Positions 18,012 to 27,080 are shown, counted from the stretch's first letter. The stretch is 64,000 bases of DNA from JAHEEM01 sp036396795 (GCA_036396795.1 DASWKF010000103.1:1-64000), one strand, 5' to 3'. The notes: generated by a model not told the origin, from the sequence alone. Program-made: numbers and translations.

Positions 18012-18788
18012 ATGAAAACCGATAACGCCCGCCATGTCGCGGCTCTGTTCCTGCTCTTGGCCGGTTGCGCCCCCGGCGGCAACGGCCCGCCCACCGATGC
18101 CGAGGACGCCCAGGCGAACCTGGCCGCGCGCGTCCTCAATGTATCGCCGTACAGCATCCGCGCCGACGCCGAGCTCAGCGAGTTCGTCAACACCACGGCT
18201 CGCGCGGCCTACGACACCCATTGCGCCGGCTGCCACGGCGCCGATCTAACGGGCGGGCCGGGTGTGCCGAACCTCGTCGACTACGACTGGCTCTGGGGCA
18301 TCACGGGCTTCGAGGCGAACGATGCCGAGCCCGTCATGGCGATTCAGCAGACGCTGCTCTACGGCGTCCGCAACCGCGATTGCCCCGATATCGAGGACGT
18401 GTCGTTCTACGGCGGCTGCGCCGACACGCGCTATTCGGAGATGCCGGGTTACGGCGCGCTCGGTTTCAGCAACGAGCAAATCTCCGACCTCGTCGACTAT
18501 GTCATGAGCTTGGGCGGCCATGAGGCCGACGCCGAAGCGGTCGCTCGCGCACAAGAGGATTGGCTCGTATGCACGGAGTGTCACGGCGAGAGCGGTGGGG
18601 GCTACAAGCCTTACGGCGGGCCGGATCTCACCGACGATATCTGGCTCTACGGCGGCGATCGCGATACGATTTTCGAGGTCGTCGCGACGGGCCGGCAAGG
18701 AGAGTGCCCGCCATGGGGCAAAGTGCTCGACGCGGCGACGATCAAGTCGCTGGCGGTGTACATCTGGAATCAGGCCTCAGGCTATTGA
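18012..18788 (+). CDS. Dihaem c-type cytochrome lipoprotein
   Basis: The 258 residues begin with a lipoprotein signal (LFLLLAGC). Two class I cytochrome modules follow: CAGCH at about residue 75 with a probable Met ligand in YSEMPGYG, and CTECH at about 190. The YDTHCAGCHGADLTGGPG and LADYVMSLGG-like phrases recall the FixP/CcoP cytochrome subunit of cbb3 oxidases, but there is no membrane anchor beyond the lipid. It is a periplasmic electron carrier, possibly for a dehydrogenase nearby. I chose the ATG at 18012 so that the lipobox is properly placed; upstream in-frame residues look non-coding. Confidence 0.87.
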   Translation: MKTDNARHVAALFLLLAGCAPGGNGPPTDAEDAQANLAARVLNVSPYSIRADAELSEFVNTTARAAYDTHCAGCHGADLTGGPGVPNLVDYDWLWGITGFEANDAEPVMAIQQTLLYGVRNRDCPDIEDVSFYGGCADTRYSEMPGYGALGFSNEQISDLVDYVMSLGGHEADAEAVARAQEDWLVCTECHGESGGGYKPYGGPDLTDDIWLYGGDRDTIFEVVATGRQGECPPWGKVLDAATIKSLAVYIWNQASGY

Positions 18789-18834
18789 TTTAAGGAGCCT
18801 CGTGGCGACTGGCCATCGCCCTGCGGCTCTCCGA

Positions 18835-18840
18835 TATAAT
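18835..18840 (+). promoter_or_regulatory. -10 box (TATAAT) ahead of tctC
   Basis: A perfect TATAAT sits 40 bases upstream of the GTG start at 18880. No convincing -35 hexamer lies at the usual spacing, so an activator may be needed. It is in the 91-base gap after the cytochrome gene. Confidence 0.45.
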
Positions 18841-18879
18841 GTCGCGATTCTAGCCCGTTCGCTTGCAAGGAGATTGATC

Positions 18880-19872
18880 GTGACATTCGCCCGCTTACGG
18901 GGTCTGGCCGCCGCCGGCGCCCTGCTCGTTGGGCTCGCGTCCGGCTGTTCCGGCGGTGAGCAGGAAGCGCAGGACGCGCAGACGGACTCGGCAGCGTATC
19001 CCCATCACGTCGTAACCCTCGTAACGCACTCGAGCCCGGGCGGAGGCAGCGACGTCTTCCTGCGCGAGCTCGCGCGCTATCTCGGCCCCGAGATGGGCGT
19101 CGAGTTCGTCGTCGAGAACGTTCGCGGCGGCAGCGGCGCGCGCGCGATGGCCCAGCTCGCGAACGCCGAGCCCGACGGCAGCATCTTCTATGCGACGACA
19201 CCGACGTATATCTACACGTCCTTACTGAGCCGCCCGGCGAACACCTATCGTGATCTCGAACCGGTCGTCAACGTGTTCTTCGACGAAGAGGTCGTCTATA
19301 CGCGCGCCAATGGTCCGTTCATGTCGCTCGCCGACGTCATCGAGAAAGCGCGAACGAGCCGCGGGCGGTGGGGTGCCGCCAATCCCGCCTCTCTGGAACG
19401 CCAGGCCCTGGAGCAGCTCAAGGCCGCCGCTGGCGTCACGCCCGCCATCGTGACCCATGAAGGCGGCGGCGACCTCATGCTCAACGTGCTCAATGGCACG
19501 CTGGACATCGGCGTCGGCGAGGCTCAGGAGATCCGCAGCCAGCTCGAGGCCGGTCAGCTGCGCATCCTCGCGTTGTTCGGGGCCGAGCGCACCGAGCGCC
19601 TGCCCGACGTGCCGACGGTGTCCGAGCTCGGCTACGATGTCGTCTTGACCAAATTCCGCGGCATCGCGGGTCCCCGGGGCACGCCCCCCGCCATCGTCGA
19701 GGCGTGGGAGCAAGGCGTGCAGCGCGTGCTCGAGAACCCCCAGTACAAGGCGGCCTACGAGGCGAAGGTCCTCGCGCCGCAATTCATTTCGCATGCGCGC
19801 TACGGTCAGTTCATCGAGAACTTCGCGGCGCGCACCGAGGAGTTCCTGCGCAACACGGGCGTATTGCAGTAA
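18880..19872 (+). CDS. TctC/Bug-family solute-binding lipoprotein
   Basis: The 330 residues begin at a GTG with AAGGAG eight bases upstream. A lipoprotein leader (LLVGLASGC) is followed by a Bug/TctC binding fold with family phrases THSSPGGGSDVFLRELARYL, VENVRGGSGARAM, ATTPTYIYTSL, VTHEGGGDLMLNVLNGTLDIGVGE and LPDVPTVSELGYDV. It captures a carboxylate in the periplasm for the TctAB permease encoded next. The ligand is unknown. A longer in-frame reading to 18520 overlaps the cytochrome gene and is not coding. Confidence 0.92.
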   Translation: MTFARLRGLAAAGALLVGLASGCSGGEQEAQDAQTDSAAYPHHVVTLVTHSSPGGGSDVFLRELARYLGPEMGVEFVVENVRGGSGARAMAQLANAEPDGSIFYATTPTYIYTSLLSRPANTYRDLEPVVNVFFDEEVVYTRANGPFMSLADVIEKARTSRGRWGAANPASLERQALEQLKAAAGVTPAIVTHEGGGDLMLNVLNGTLDIGVGEAQEIRSQLEAGQLRILALFGAERTERLPDVPTVSELGYDVVLTKFRGIAGPRGTPPAIVEAWEQGVQRVLENPQYKAAYEAKVLAPQFISHARYGQFIENFAARTEEFLRNTGVLQ

Positions 19873-19881
19873 GCGCTCTGC

Positions 19882-20355
19882 ATGGCCCGTGATTTGACCT
19901 GCTCCCTAGTCTTGGCCGCGATCGCGGTCGTCTACTATTTGCTCGCGAGCAGCATTGGCGCCAGCGCGCTCGCCGATGAGGTCGGCCCGGCCGGGCTGCC
20001 GCTCGCTTACGCCGTCCTGCTCGGCGCCGTCGCCCTGCTGCTGGCGGCAAAAACCGCCCTCGAATACTGGCTCGCCCGCGCCGCGGTCGCGCCGCAGCAG
20101 CGCTCGGGGCCGGGCATGGGCTTCGTGCTACGCCGCGCCGCCGGCGCGCTTGCGATAGGCGCGGGCTACGTGGCCATCGTGGACGTCATCGGCTACTGGC
20201 TCGCGCTCGGGCTACTGATCCCGGCGATGGCGCTCTACCAGGGCCGGAAGCTCGGCCGCGGATTGATCGTGATCTCGATCACCGCCGCGAGCGCGTTCTG
20301 GCTGTTGTTCGTCTGGCTGCTCGATATTCCGATGCCCGGCCCATGGATACCTTGA
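19882..20355 (+). CDS. TctB-family small permease subunit
   Basis: The 157 residues have four membrane segments and the TctB shape, with a first helix at about 8-25, paired helices in the middle and a C-terminal helix ending IPMPGPWIP. It is the small membrane subunit of a tripartite tricarboxylate transporter. It lies between tctC and tctA and its 3' end overlaps the tctA start by 13 bases. Confidence 0.87.
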   Translation: MARDLTCSLVLAAIAVVYYLLASSIGASALADEVGPAGLPLAYAVLLGAVALLLAAKTALEYWLARAAVAPQQRSGPGMGFVLRRAAGALAIGAGYVAIVDVIGYWLALGLLIPAMALYQGRKLGRGLIVISITAASAFWLLFVWLLDIPMPGPWIP

Positions 20356-21839
20356 CGCAAATCTTCGAGCTCCTGCTGACTACGCCGCTGGTGCCGGCCG
20401 CCGCGGCAGGAGTCGCCTGGGGCATTCTCGGCGGCGCGCTGCCCGGCATCTCGCCGTCGATCACGATGGCGCTGGTGCTGCCGTTCACCTACGGCATGGA
20501 TCCCGGCTCGGCGATCGTAATGCTGTCGGCAACCTACGTCGGTGCCGAGTACGGCGGCTCTATTCCGGCGATTCTGATCAACACGCCCGGGACCAACGCC
20601 GCCGCTGCAACGGTGCTCGACGGCTACGCGATGCAGCAGCTGGGGCGCGGCGGCGAAGCGCTCGGTATCTCCCTCTATTCCGGTGTCATCGGCAGCTTCT
20701 TCGGCCTGCTCATGCTCGTGCTGCTCACCGAGCCGCTCGCGCGCGTCGCGCTCGCGTTCACGCCGATGGCTTACTTCGCGCTCGGTATTCTGGGCTTGAG
20801 CGTGATCGCGTCGCTGTCCGGAGAATCGCTGCTCAAGGGGCTCGCCGCGGGCCTCATCGGCCTCATGGTCGCAACGGTCGGCTCGGATCCGATCTCCGGC
20901 GTGCCGCGCTTCACTTTCGGTGAGGCGGACCTGCTCGACGGCATCCCGCCGATCCTGATCATGGTCGGGCTGTTTGCGGTAAGCGAGCTGCTGCAGCAAT
21001 CGAGCACGGGCGAGTGGCAGAAAGCGGACCGGACGCGGACGCGGCTCAAGTTCCCGAGCGGGCGCTTGCGCCGGAGGCTGCTCAAGCCGCAGCTCTTCGG
21101 CTCCGTCATCGGCACCTTCGAAGGCGTCATGCCGGGCGCGGGCGGGACGATCGCCTCGTTCATGTCCTACAACGAGGCACGCCGCTGGTCGCGGCATCCG
21201 GAGGAGTTCGGCAAGGGCTCGCCCGAGGGTATCGCGGCGCCCGAGGCCGCCAACAATACCGTCGCGGCCACGGCGCTCGTGCCGGTTCTGAGCTTCGGAA
21301 TCCCGGGCTCGAACTCGGCTGCGATCCTGCTCGGCGGACTGCTCGTGCACGGGCTAATCCCGGGTCCGCGCCTCTTCGAAGAGAATGGTGACGTGATTCT
21401 GAGCCTGTACACCGGCCTGTTCTTCGCGACGATCTCGATGGCGATCCTGGGTATGCTGATATTGCCGGCGTGCCTGTGGCTGGTGAACCGTCCGAAAGCC
21501 TATCTGATGGCCTTCATCTACGCGCTGATCTTCTCGGGCGTGTACTCGATCGACTACAGCCTGTTCGATCTCGCTCTGGTGCTCGCCGCCGGCGCGATGG
21601 GTCTTCTGATGCGGCTCGTCGGCCTGCCGTTCCTGCCGACGGTGCTCGGCGTCGTGCTCGGCTATCTGGTCGAGTCCAACTATCGCCGCTCGCTCGTGCT
21701 CTCGGGCGGCGATCACATGATATTCGTCGAGGACCGCATCGCGCTCGGGCTGCTCGCGGTGGCGGCGCTGTTTATCTTCGGCTCGCTGGCAACGCGCGCG
21801 TGGCTGTTGGTCCGGCGTCGAGGATCCGCTGCGAAGTGA
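20343..21839 (+). CDS. TctA-family large permease subunit
   Basis: The 498 residues have about 11-12 membrane segments and TctA signatures: GILGGALPGISPSITMALVLPFTYGMDPGSAIVML, YVGAEYGGSIPAILINTPG, EGVMPGAGGTIASFMSYNEARRWS, EGIAAPEAANNTVAATALVPVLSFGIPGSNSAAILLG. It is the Na+ or H+-driven transport subunit for carboxylates delivered by the TctC protein. Its stop overlaps the next start (GTGA). Confidence 0.95.
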   Translation: MDTLTQIFELLLTTPLVPAAAAGVAWGILGGALPGISPSITMALVLPFTYGMDPGSAIVMLSATYVGAEYGGSIPAILINTPGTNAAAATVLDGYAMQQLGRGGEALGISLYSGVIGSFFGLLMLVLLTEPLARVALAFTPMAYFALGILGLSVIASLSGESLLKGLAAGLIGLMVATVGSDPISGVPRFTFGEADLLDGIPPILIMVGLFAVSELLQQSSTGEWQKADRTRTRLKFPSGRLRRRLLKPQLFGSVIGTFEGVMPGAGGTIASFMSYNEARRWSRHPEEFGKGSPEGIAAPEAANNTVAATALVPVLSFGIPGSNSAAILLGGLLVHGLIPGPRLFEENGDVILSLYTGLFFATISMAILGMLILPACLWLVNRPKAYLMAFIYALIFSGVYSIDYSLFDLALVLAAGAMGLLMRLVGLPFLPTVLGVVLGYLVESNYRRSLVLSGGDHMIFVEDRIALGLLAVAALFIFGSLATRAWLLVRRRGSAAK

Positions 21840-23215
21840 GCGGCGCGCGAACTGTTGCCGGCACGCTGGCTGAGTGGATCACCGCACTCGACCCGGCTGA
21901 TATTCCGGACGCGGTGGCTCGCGCCTGCGCCGACACGGTGATCGACACCGTCGGGCTCGGCATCGCCGCGCGCCGCACTGACTACGTCGCGGCGCTACGC
22001 GCGGCCTGGACCACGCCGGGCGCGTGCACGGCCTGGGGATTCGCCGAGCCTGTGGACGCCGTAAGCGCGGCGATGATCAACGGCACGGCGGCGCACGGCG
22101 AGGACTTCGACAACACCTTCGAAGGATGTCCCGTGCATGCGGGCGCCGTGGCGGTGCCGGCCGTGCTCGCCGTCGCCGAGCAGTTCGCCTTGAGTGGCCG
22201 GCAAGCGCTCAAAGGTTTGGCCGTCGCCAGCGAGCTCATGTGCAGGCTCGGCCTGGTCGCGCAAAAAGGCGTGCATGCGGCCGGCTTCCACCCGACCGCG
22301 GTGCTCGGCGCAATGGCTGCCACCGGAGGTGTCGCGGCCGCGGCGGCGCTGCCTACGGTGGCGACGGCGCGCGCCTTCGGGATTGCAGGCAGCATGGCCT
22401 CGGGAATCATCGAGTATCTGGCCGACGGCTCATGGACGAAGCGCATGCACGCCGGCTGGGCCGCGCATTCGGGCATACACGCCGCGCTCATGGCGAAGCA
22501 CGGCTTCACCGGGCCTGGGACCGTGTTCGAAGGCACGCACGGTCTGCTGCACGGCTTCGCGCCGTCGGTCGATGCGGATTTCTCCCTGCTGACCCACGAT
22601 CTGGGCAAGGTCTGGCATACCGAGCGCACCGCGTTCAAGCCGTACGCCTGCGGCACGATGACGCAACCGTTCATCGATTGCGCGCGGCGGCTCGCGCAGC
22701 GCGTCGCTGCGGACGAGATCGAAGCGTTGGTTTGCCGCGTGGGAGAAGGCACCGTGCACCGGCTCTGGGAACCGCTGGCGCTCAAGCAGAAGCCGCCGAA
22801 CGCCTATGCGGCCAAGTTCAGCACGCCGTATTGCGTTGCCGTCGGTTTCCTGCGCGACGACGCCGGACTCGCGGAGTTCACGGAGGAGTCCGTTCGCGAT
22901 CCCGCGATTCTCGAGCTCGCGAGCCGCGTGCGCTACGAGATCGACCCAAACGACGAATACCCGCGAAACTACACCGGCCGGATTCTCGCGACGCTCAAGG
23001 ACGGACGCACGCTCGAGGAGCTTCAGCCGCACCTGCGCGGCGGCAGCCGCGACCCGCTCACGCGCGAGGAGCTCCTGAAGAAATGCGCCGCGAATATCGC
23101 CTACGGCAGGCTCGATCCCGCGCTTGCCACGGCGATTGCCGATTTCGGCGACGGCTTGCGAAGCTCCAACGCCGCGGTGTCTCTGTTACAGCTGGTTGGG
23201 CGGGCCGACCAATAG
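21836..23215 (+). CDS. MmgE/PrpD family protein
   Basis: The 459 residues start at a GTG overlapping the tctA stop (GTGA), which shows tight coupling to the importer. Family signatures are TVAGTLAEWITALDPADIPDAVARACADTVIDTVG, AMINGTAAHGEDFDNTFEG, GVHAAGFHPTAVLGAMAA, TKRMHAGWAAHSGI and KPYACGTMTQPFIDCARRL. Known members are 2-methylcitrate, cis-aconitate and iminodisuccinate-acting enzymes. The coupling suggests that it acts on the transported carboxylate; the actual substrate is open. Confidence 0.9.
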   Translation: MSGARTVAGTLAEWITALDPADIPDAVARACADTVIDTVGLGIAARRTDYVAALRAAWTTPGACTAWGFAEPVDAVSAAMINGTAAHGEDFDNTFEGCPVHAGAVAVPAVLAVAEQFALSGRQALKGLAVASELMCRLGLVAQKGVHAAGFHPTAVLGAMAATGGVAAAAALPTVATARAFGIAGSMASGIIEYLADGSWTKRMHAGWAAHSGIHAALMAKHGFTGPGTVFEGTHGLLHGFAPSVDADFSLLTHDLGKVWHTERTAFKPYACGTMTQPFIDCARRLAQRVAADEIEALVCRVGEGTVHRLWEPLALKQKPPNAYAAKFSTPYCVAVGFLRDDAGLAEFTEESVRDPAILELASRVRYEIDPNDEYPRNYTGRILATLKDGRTLEELQPHLRGGSRDPLTREELLKKCAANIAYGRLDPALATAIADFGDGLRSSNAAVSLLQLVGRADQ

Positions 23216-23336
23216 CCCGTCAGCGCCTTGCCGGCTGAAACATGCCAGCCACGTGCAGGCCCGGGCGGAGCACGCTGGGTGCGGCCCCGCCCGTACAGTG
23301 CCGCACTCGCTCACGCGCCGAGCGAGCTGCCGTTCT

Positions 23337-24620
23337 CTACCAGACGCTCGGCCACGGTTTACCAACCATAAACTCAGGATTGGCACCGGCACGGGGGCTG
23401 AACTTCTGAATTCGGCCGTTGTTTACCGAGGCTGTGTAAAAGTTTCCTTCGTTGTCGGTCGACATGCCGTGCACGCCCCACATCCCGCCGGGGTATTCGC
23501 CCCAGCTGCCCCAGGAATAGAGGTAATGCCCCTGGAGATCGTAACCTACGATCTTGTGGGTACCCTGGTCGGCTGCCCAGAGCTTCTGATCGCTGGTGAC
23601 GATGAAGCTATGAATGTCGTGCGGCTGCCCGCGTCGGCCCTTCCAGAAGCTCCACTCGTGCAGATAATTGCCGTCTTCGTCGAAGACCTGCACGCGGCCG
23701 TTATCGCGATCGTTGACGAAAACGCGCCGCGTCGTCGGATCGACGGCGATACCGTGAACGTTGTTCCAGTATCCCGGGCGGGTTTCCTGGCCCGCTCCCC
23801 GGCCCTTCTGACCCCACTGCGCCAGGATATTGCCGTCCATGTCGTACTTGATGACGCGGGTGTTGTCGTAGCCGTCGGCCAGATAAAACGTGTTCTCGTC
23901 CATGAAGACGAGAAAGGTCGGGCGGCGGAAGTGGTTGTCGTCCTCACCCGGCTCTCCCGGGGTGCCGAACATCTGCACCAGCTCGGAGCCATCGTTGGTG
24001 AACTTGGCCATGAAATGCCCGTCGGCATCGACGATCCAGACATGCTTCTCGGGATCGTAGGGACTGATCTCCACGTCGTGAGGCCGATACCAGAGGTGAT
24101 CCCATTGCGTCCACTCTTCGACGATGTTGCCCTCGCGGTCGATAACGAGCACGCAATGCTCCCAGCGCCAGTCGATGCCGGGTCTGCCGTTGCCCGGCTC
24201 GTCAATCTGATCACCGTTCGGGATGGCTCCGCCCGCTTGCCGCAGCGGCAGCCTGAAGTTCGGGTAGTGATAACCAGGCCCGAGCTGCGGCAGCCAGATC
24301 GTCTCCGGCCGCTCCTGGGGGAACTCGACCAGCTCACCTTTCTGCACGAGGAATACGCGGTCCGGACTTTCGGCGAATACGTCCATCGTGACCGACCAGG
24401 TCCAGCCTTCGTGCCCCGGCAGGCTTTCCGACATCGGCTTCGGCCAGTTCGGGACGATTTCGTAGGGGCCGAACGTGTCCTGCCCGCCTACCTGCCCCGG
24501 GATCGCGGCGAACCCGGCGCCCGGCAGCGGTTGCTCCTGCGCGCCGACTCGGCTGCCGAGCAGCACGAATACTAGAAGACCGGCACAGGCCGCCGCGATT
24601 GTAAGAATACGTTTGTTCAT
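23337..24620 (-). CDS. Exported NHL-repeat propeller protein (paralogue 1)
   Basis: The 427 residues have a signal or anchor segment (ILTIAAACAGLLVFVLLGS), then an N-terminal signature GFAAIPGQVGGQDTFGPY...WPKPM and several NHL blades (RPHDVEISPYDPEKHVWIVD, GIAVDPTTRRVFVNDRDNGRVQVFD, GMSTDNEGNFYTASVNNGRIQKF). It ends RAGANPEFMVGKPWPSVW. NHL proteins with this look are sometimes named peptidyl-alpha-hydroxyglycine amidating lyase-like, but I see no proof of lyase activity. Two paralogues lie at 34597-35868 and at the right edge. It is convergent with the TctA/PrpD operon. The ATG at 24620 is preferred to one 60 bases upstream because of the leader. Confidence 0.86.
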   Translation of the reverse strand: MNKRILTIAAACAGLLVFVLLGSRVGAQEQPLPGAGFAAIPGQVGGQDTFGPYEIVPNWPKPMSESLPGHEGWTWSVTMDVFAESPDRVFLVQKGELVEFPQERPETIWLPQLGPGYHYPNFRLPLRQAGGAIPNGDQIDEPGNGRPGIDWRWEHCVLVIDREGNIVEEWTQWDHLWYRPHDVEISPYDPEKHVWIVDADGHFMAKFTNDGSELVQMFGTPGEPGEDDNHFRRPTFLVFMDENTFYLADGYDNTRVIKYDMDGNILAQWGQKGRGAGQETRPGYWNNVHGIAVDPTTRRVFVNDRDNGRVQVFDEDGNYLHEWSFWKGRRGQPHDIHSFIVTSDQKLWAADQGTHKIVGYDLQGHYLYSWGSWGEYPGGMWGVHGMSTDNEGNFYTASVNNGRIQKFSPRAGANPEFMVGKPWPSVW

Positions 24621-24650
24621 TGTCGTCCCCTCTGAAGTTCTCAACCTGCA

Positions 24651-24674
24651 AATGTCCGCTTCCAAGAGCGGTCG
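24651..24674. repeat. Degenerate short palindrome, copy 1
   Basis: AATGTCCGCTT is followed after four bases by the near-complement AGCGGTCG. It is one of seven related intergenic elements between 24.6 and 28.9 kb. This copy separates the NHL gene from the acetyltransferase gene. Confidence 0.5.
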
Positions 24675-24690
24675 CCGCACTAGCGTAATG

Positions 24691-25155
24691 TTACCTAGGA
24701 GGTCCGGGGCTCGTCATACTGAATATCATGACCTCGTCATCGCCAGCGCGACCCTGTGCCTCATAGATCCAGCCAGTGCGCTCATAGAAATCCCCGGCGG
24801 CACTGATACCCATATACACGATCGACTCGCCCAGTGACGCTGCGGCACGGACTGCTACGGAGATTAGTTGGGTTGCCACGCCTTGATGACGCCGTTCTGG
24901 AATCACGTACAGGCCGCCCACCCATGGTGATAGATGACGATGGGAATGCACCGACTCCGACAGCAGCGAGGCCGTCCCAATGGGGCTGGCCTGTTCTAGG
25001 GCGACGAAAGACATCGGAATCGTATCGCGAACACTGAACTGGCGGAGCCGTTCGGCTGAATCGTAGTTCGCTGACGTTTCCGGCCATTCGCGATGGAACC
25101 AGCCCGCGAGCTCTGGAATCAGCTCCGGATGGTCGGCTAAGAGGGCAATGTCCAT
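24691..25155 (-). CDS. GNAT-family N-acetyltransferase
   Basis: The 154 residues from the ATG at 25155 form one GNAT domain: a mid-region VGGLYVIPERRHQGVATQLISVAVRAA that matches the acetyl-CoA-binding motif A (R/Q-x-x-G-x-A/G), then a C-terminal FYERTGWIYEAQ motif B. A TTG at 25167 is also in frame and overlaps the stop of the preceding small gene, which would make the two translationally coupled. The acceptor substrate is unknown. Confidence 0.85.
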   Translation of the reverse strand: MDIALLADHPELIPELAGWFHREWPETSANYDSAERLRQFSVRDTIPMSFVALEQASPIGTASLLSESVHSHRHLSPWVGGLYVIPERRHQGVATQLISVAVRAAASLGESIVYMGISAAGDFYERTGWIYEAQGRAGDDEVMIFSMTSPGPPR

Positions 25156-25163
25156 TCCATATC

Positions 25164-25340
25164 TCAAACAATGATCTGCTGCGAGGGGTACCGGGAAATC
25201 GCTTCTGCGTCTAGCTGCGGCGGAATAGCGATATCCGCCGGCCTAAGTTTCCCTTCGTTTCCCATGAAATAGGCAGTCCATCCGCCAGCCGCCGTCTCCA
25301 CCATAAGTCGGCGCCCGAATACATTGAATATCAGTCGCAT
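25164..25340 (-). CDS. Small DUF7661-like protein
   Basis: A 58-residue gene on the minus strand, starting at the ATG at 25340 and ending with TGA at 25164-25166. The protein reads MRLIFNVFGRRLMVE, then GGWTAYFMGNEGK, RRPA-like LRPADIAIPP and a short tail. The order VFGR, then GW.AY..GNEGK, then RPA.I.IP resembles the DUF7661 family of mini-proteins, from memory. Its stop overlaps a possible TTG start of the acetyltransferase. No strong ribosome site is visible. Function unknown. Confidence 0.7.
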   Translation of the reverse strand: MRLIFNVFGRRLMVETAAGGWTAYFMGNEGKLRPADIAIPPQLDAEAISRYPSQQIIV

Positions 25341-25375
25341 CGTTTCGCTCGTGGCGCGCTAAGGGCATTCTCCCA

Positions 25376-25401
25376 CTTCCGCTTTCGGCCAAAATCTGCC
25401 G
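25376..25401. repeat. Degenerate short palindrome, copy 2
   Basis: It reads CTTCCGCTTTCGGCCAAAAT and then CTGCCG. It matches copy 3 at 23 of 26 positions in the same orientation; the pair flanks the serine hydrolase gene as direct repeats. Confidence 0.6.
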
Positions 25402-25436
25402 CCCCTCAATCGCCTCTGATCTCGAACATTTATCGG

Positions 25437-26921
25437 CTAGCGTATCGGTAGTCTGGCATAGAGATAATTGCCCAGATCGATCGCGGAAGGCGGGCTCAGA
25501 TTCGATAGGACGACAGTCACGTAGCCAGACTTCGGATAGATCTTCAGGTCGCCATTCATGCCCGGCGCAGCGCCATTGTGCCCGACCCATCCGGCTCCAT
25601 CAGCGCCTCGAAAATCAGGTAGACCATAACCATAGCGGCCCCAACCAGTCTCTACTACCCCGGTCGTCATCAAATCAGTGTGACGCGCATCGAGGAGCTT
25701 GTGTCCCAACAACGCCCGCGCAAATCTGAATAGATCACGGACAGTTGAGTAACCACCTCCCGCCGAGGTTCCTCGAAAAGGCAGCGTGTCCGAGTTCGGC
25801 TGCCAATCATCACTGCCTGGCGGTCTCATATATCCTACGGACTGATCGGCAACGTCACGGTTCTCGGGCTCCGAGCCGCTGGCCGTCATGCCGGCAGGCT
25901 CGTAGATATGCTCGTCCACGTAATCGTAATAACTTTGGCCGCTTACACGTTCGATAACGATGCCGAGAAGGATGTAGCCGTAATTGCTATACTTCCATTC
26001 TGTGCCAGGCTCGAACTCTAGACCTCGCTCTCCGAGGAGCGTCATGTAGTCATCAAGCGTCCGAAGCTCGTCCTTCACGGCTTGATATTCAGGACCGAAG
26101 AAATCTCCCGTGCCGCCCGTGTGGGTAAGCAAGTGATGGATCGTGACCTTCGCAGCGAGCTCCTCATTCGGGTAGTCAGCAACGTAGGTCGCCAATGAGG
26201 CCATGAGTTCGACTCTTCCGGCTTGCACTAGCTGGAGTACTGATGCTGCCGTAAACATCTTATTCATCGAACCGATCCGAAATCGAGTGTCGACCGTGTT
26301 TGGAGTTCCTCTGTCGTGATCTGCCGGCCCATAGGCACGTTCAAACAGTACTTCCTCGTTCCGGGCTACCAAGACAGCTCCCGAGAAACGATCGCTGGCA
26401 ACTTTTCTCTCAGCTTCGGCGTGAAGCCCAGCTATCGCCTCCGCCTCGGTCATTCGAGGGATCACGAAAGAGTCCGGGCGCGCAGTTCTCTGCAAGGAAG
26501 CACGCACAAATGTGTGAGGGCTTTCTGGCTCGACCTCGAAGTCGAGTCGCCAAAAGTCATCGGACTCGCGTGCTTCCAGCAGACCAACGAATCTTGTGAG
26601 AGTGGTCTCTTCGATCACCCGAAGGTCAAAGCCCCCCGTGCCGAAGCTAAGCGTAGCGGCCGCCTCCGGGTTACGCATGGCAGCCGGCAGGTTCGAAGTC
26701 TGGAATTCGGTGATCTGCGCTAGATCTCCGCTGTTTATCGCGGCGATCCAGGCCCGAAATTGCAGACTGGCCGGGCCGTCAGTCAGCTCGGAAGATATTT
26801 GAGCTAACGCCTGGCCAAGTATGAGAACGGTCAGGGCAGCCGCCTGTACCGAGCGGCCCCCGATCCTTCTCATATCGCGTACAGACGCCGAAACGTCTGC
26901 TCTTGGGAATACACTTGGCAT
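25437..26921 (-). CDS. Exported serine hydrolase (class C beta-lactamase / PBP-like)
   Basis: The 494 residues start at the ATG at 26921 with AGGAC just upstream. A leader with a hydrophobic core (AAALTVLILGQALAQ) is followed by an N-terminal extra domain (about 45-150) and then the beta-lactamase fold from about 160. The catalytic S218-x-x-K221 (GSMNK), YSN (KYSNYGYILLG) and HNG (VGHNGAAPG) motifs are all present. Such proteins are esterases or D-Ala carboxypeptidase-like enzymes more often than true beta-lactamases. It is flanked by two direct palindromic repeats, in a patch of less GC-biased genes. Confidence 0.9.
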   Translation of the reverse strand: MPSVFPRADVSASVRDMRRIGGRSVQAAALTVLILGQALAQISSELTDGPASLQFRAWIAAINSGDLAQITEFQTSNLPAAMRNPEAAATLSFGTGGFDLRVIEETTLTRFVGLLEARESDDFWRLDFEVEPESPHTFVRASLQRTARPDSFVIPRMTEAEAIAGLHAEAERKVASDRFSGAVLVARNEEVLFERAYGPADHDRGTPNTVDTRFRIGSMNKMFTAASVLQLVQAGRVELMASLATYVADYPNEELAAKVTIHHLLTHTGGTGDFFGPEYQAVKDELRTLDDYMTLLGERGLEFEPGTEWKYSNYGYILLGIVIERVSGQSYYDYVDEHIYEPAGMTASGSEPENRDVADQSVGYMRPPGSDDWQPNSDTLPFRGTSAGGGYSTVRDLFRFARALLGHKLLDARHTDLMTTGVVETGWGRYGYGLPDFRGADGAGWVGHNGAAPGMNGDLKIYPKSGYVTVVLSNLSPPSAIDLGNYLYARLPIR

Positions 26922-26953
26922 CAACCAGTCCTCATGATTGCATGACAGCTGCC

Positions 26954-26979
26954 CTTCCGTTTTCGGCCAGAAACTGCCG
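26954..26979. repeat. Degenerate short palindrome, copy 3
   Basis: It reads CTTCCGTTTTCGGCCAGAAA and then CTGCCG, in the gap upstream of the serine hydrolase. It is a direct-repeat partner of copy 2 (23 of 26 positions identical). Confidence 0.6.
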
Positions 26980-27080
26980 CTCCAAAGTTACGAGTACCAT
27001 CTTAAAGTAATTTTTTCGTGCTCCTAAGTCTAGCTAGAAACCACTTGAATGTTATTCTCAACCGTGGGAACGTCTGTAAC

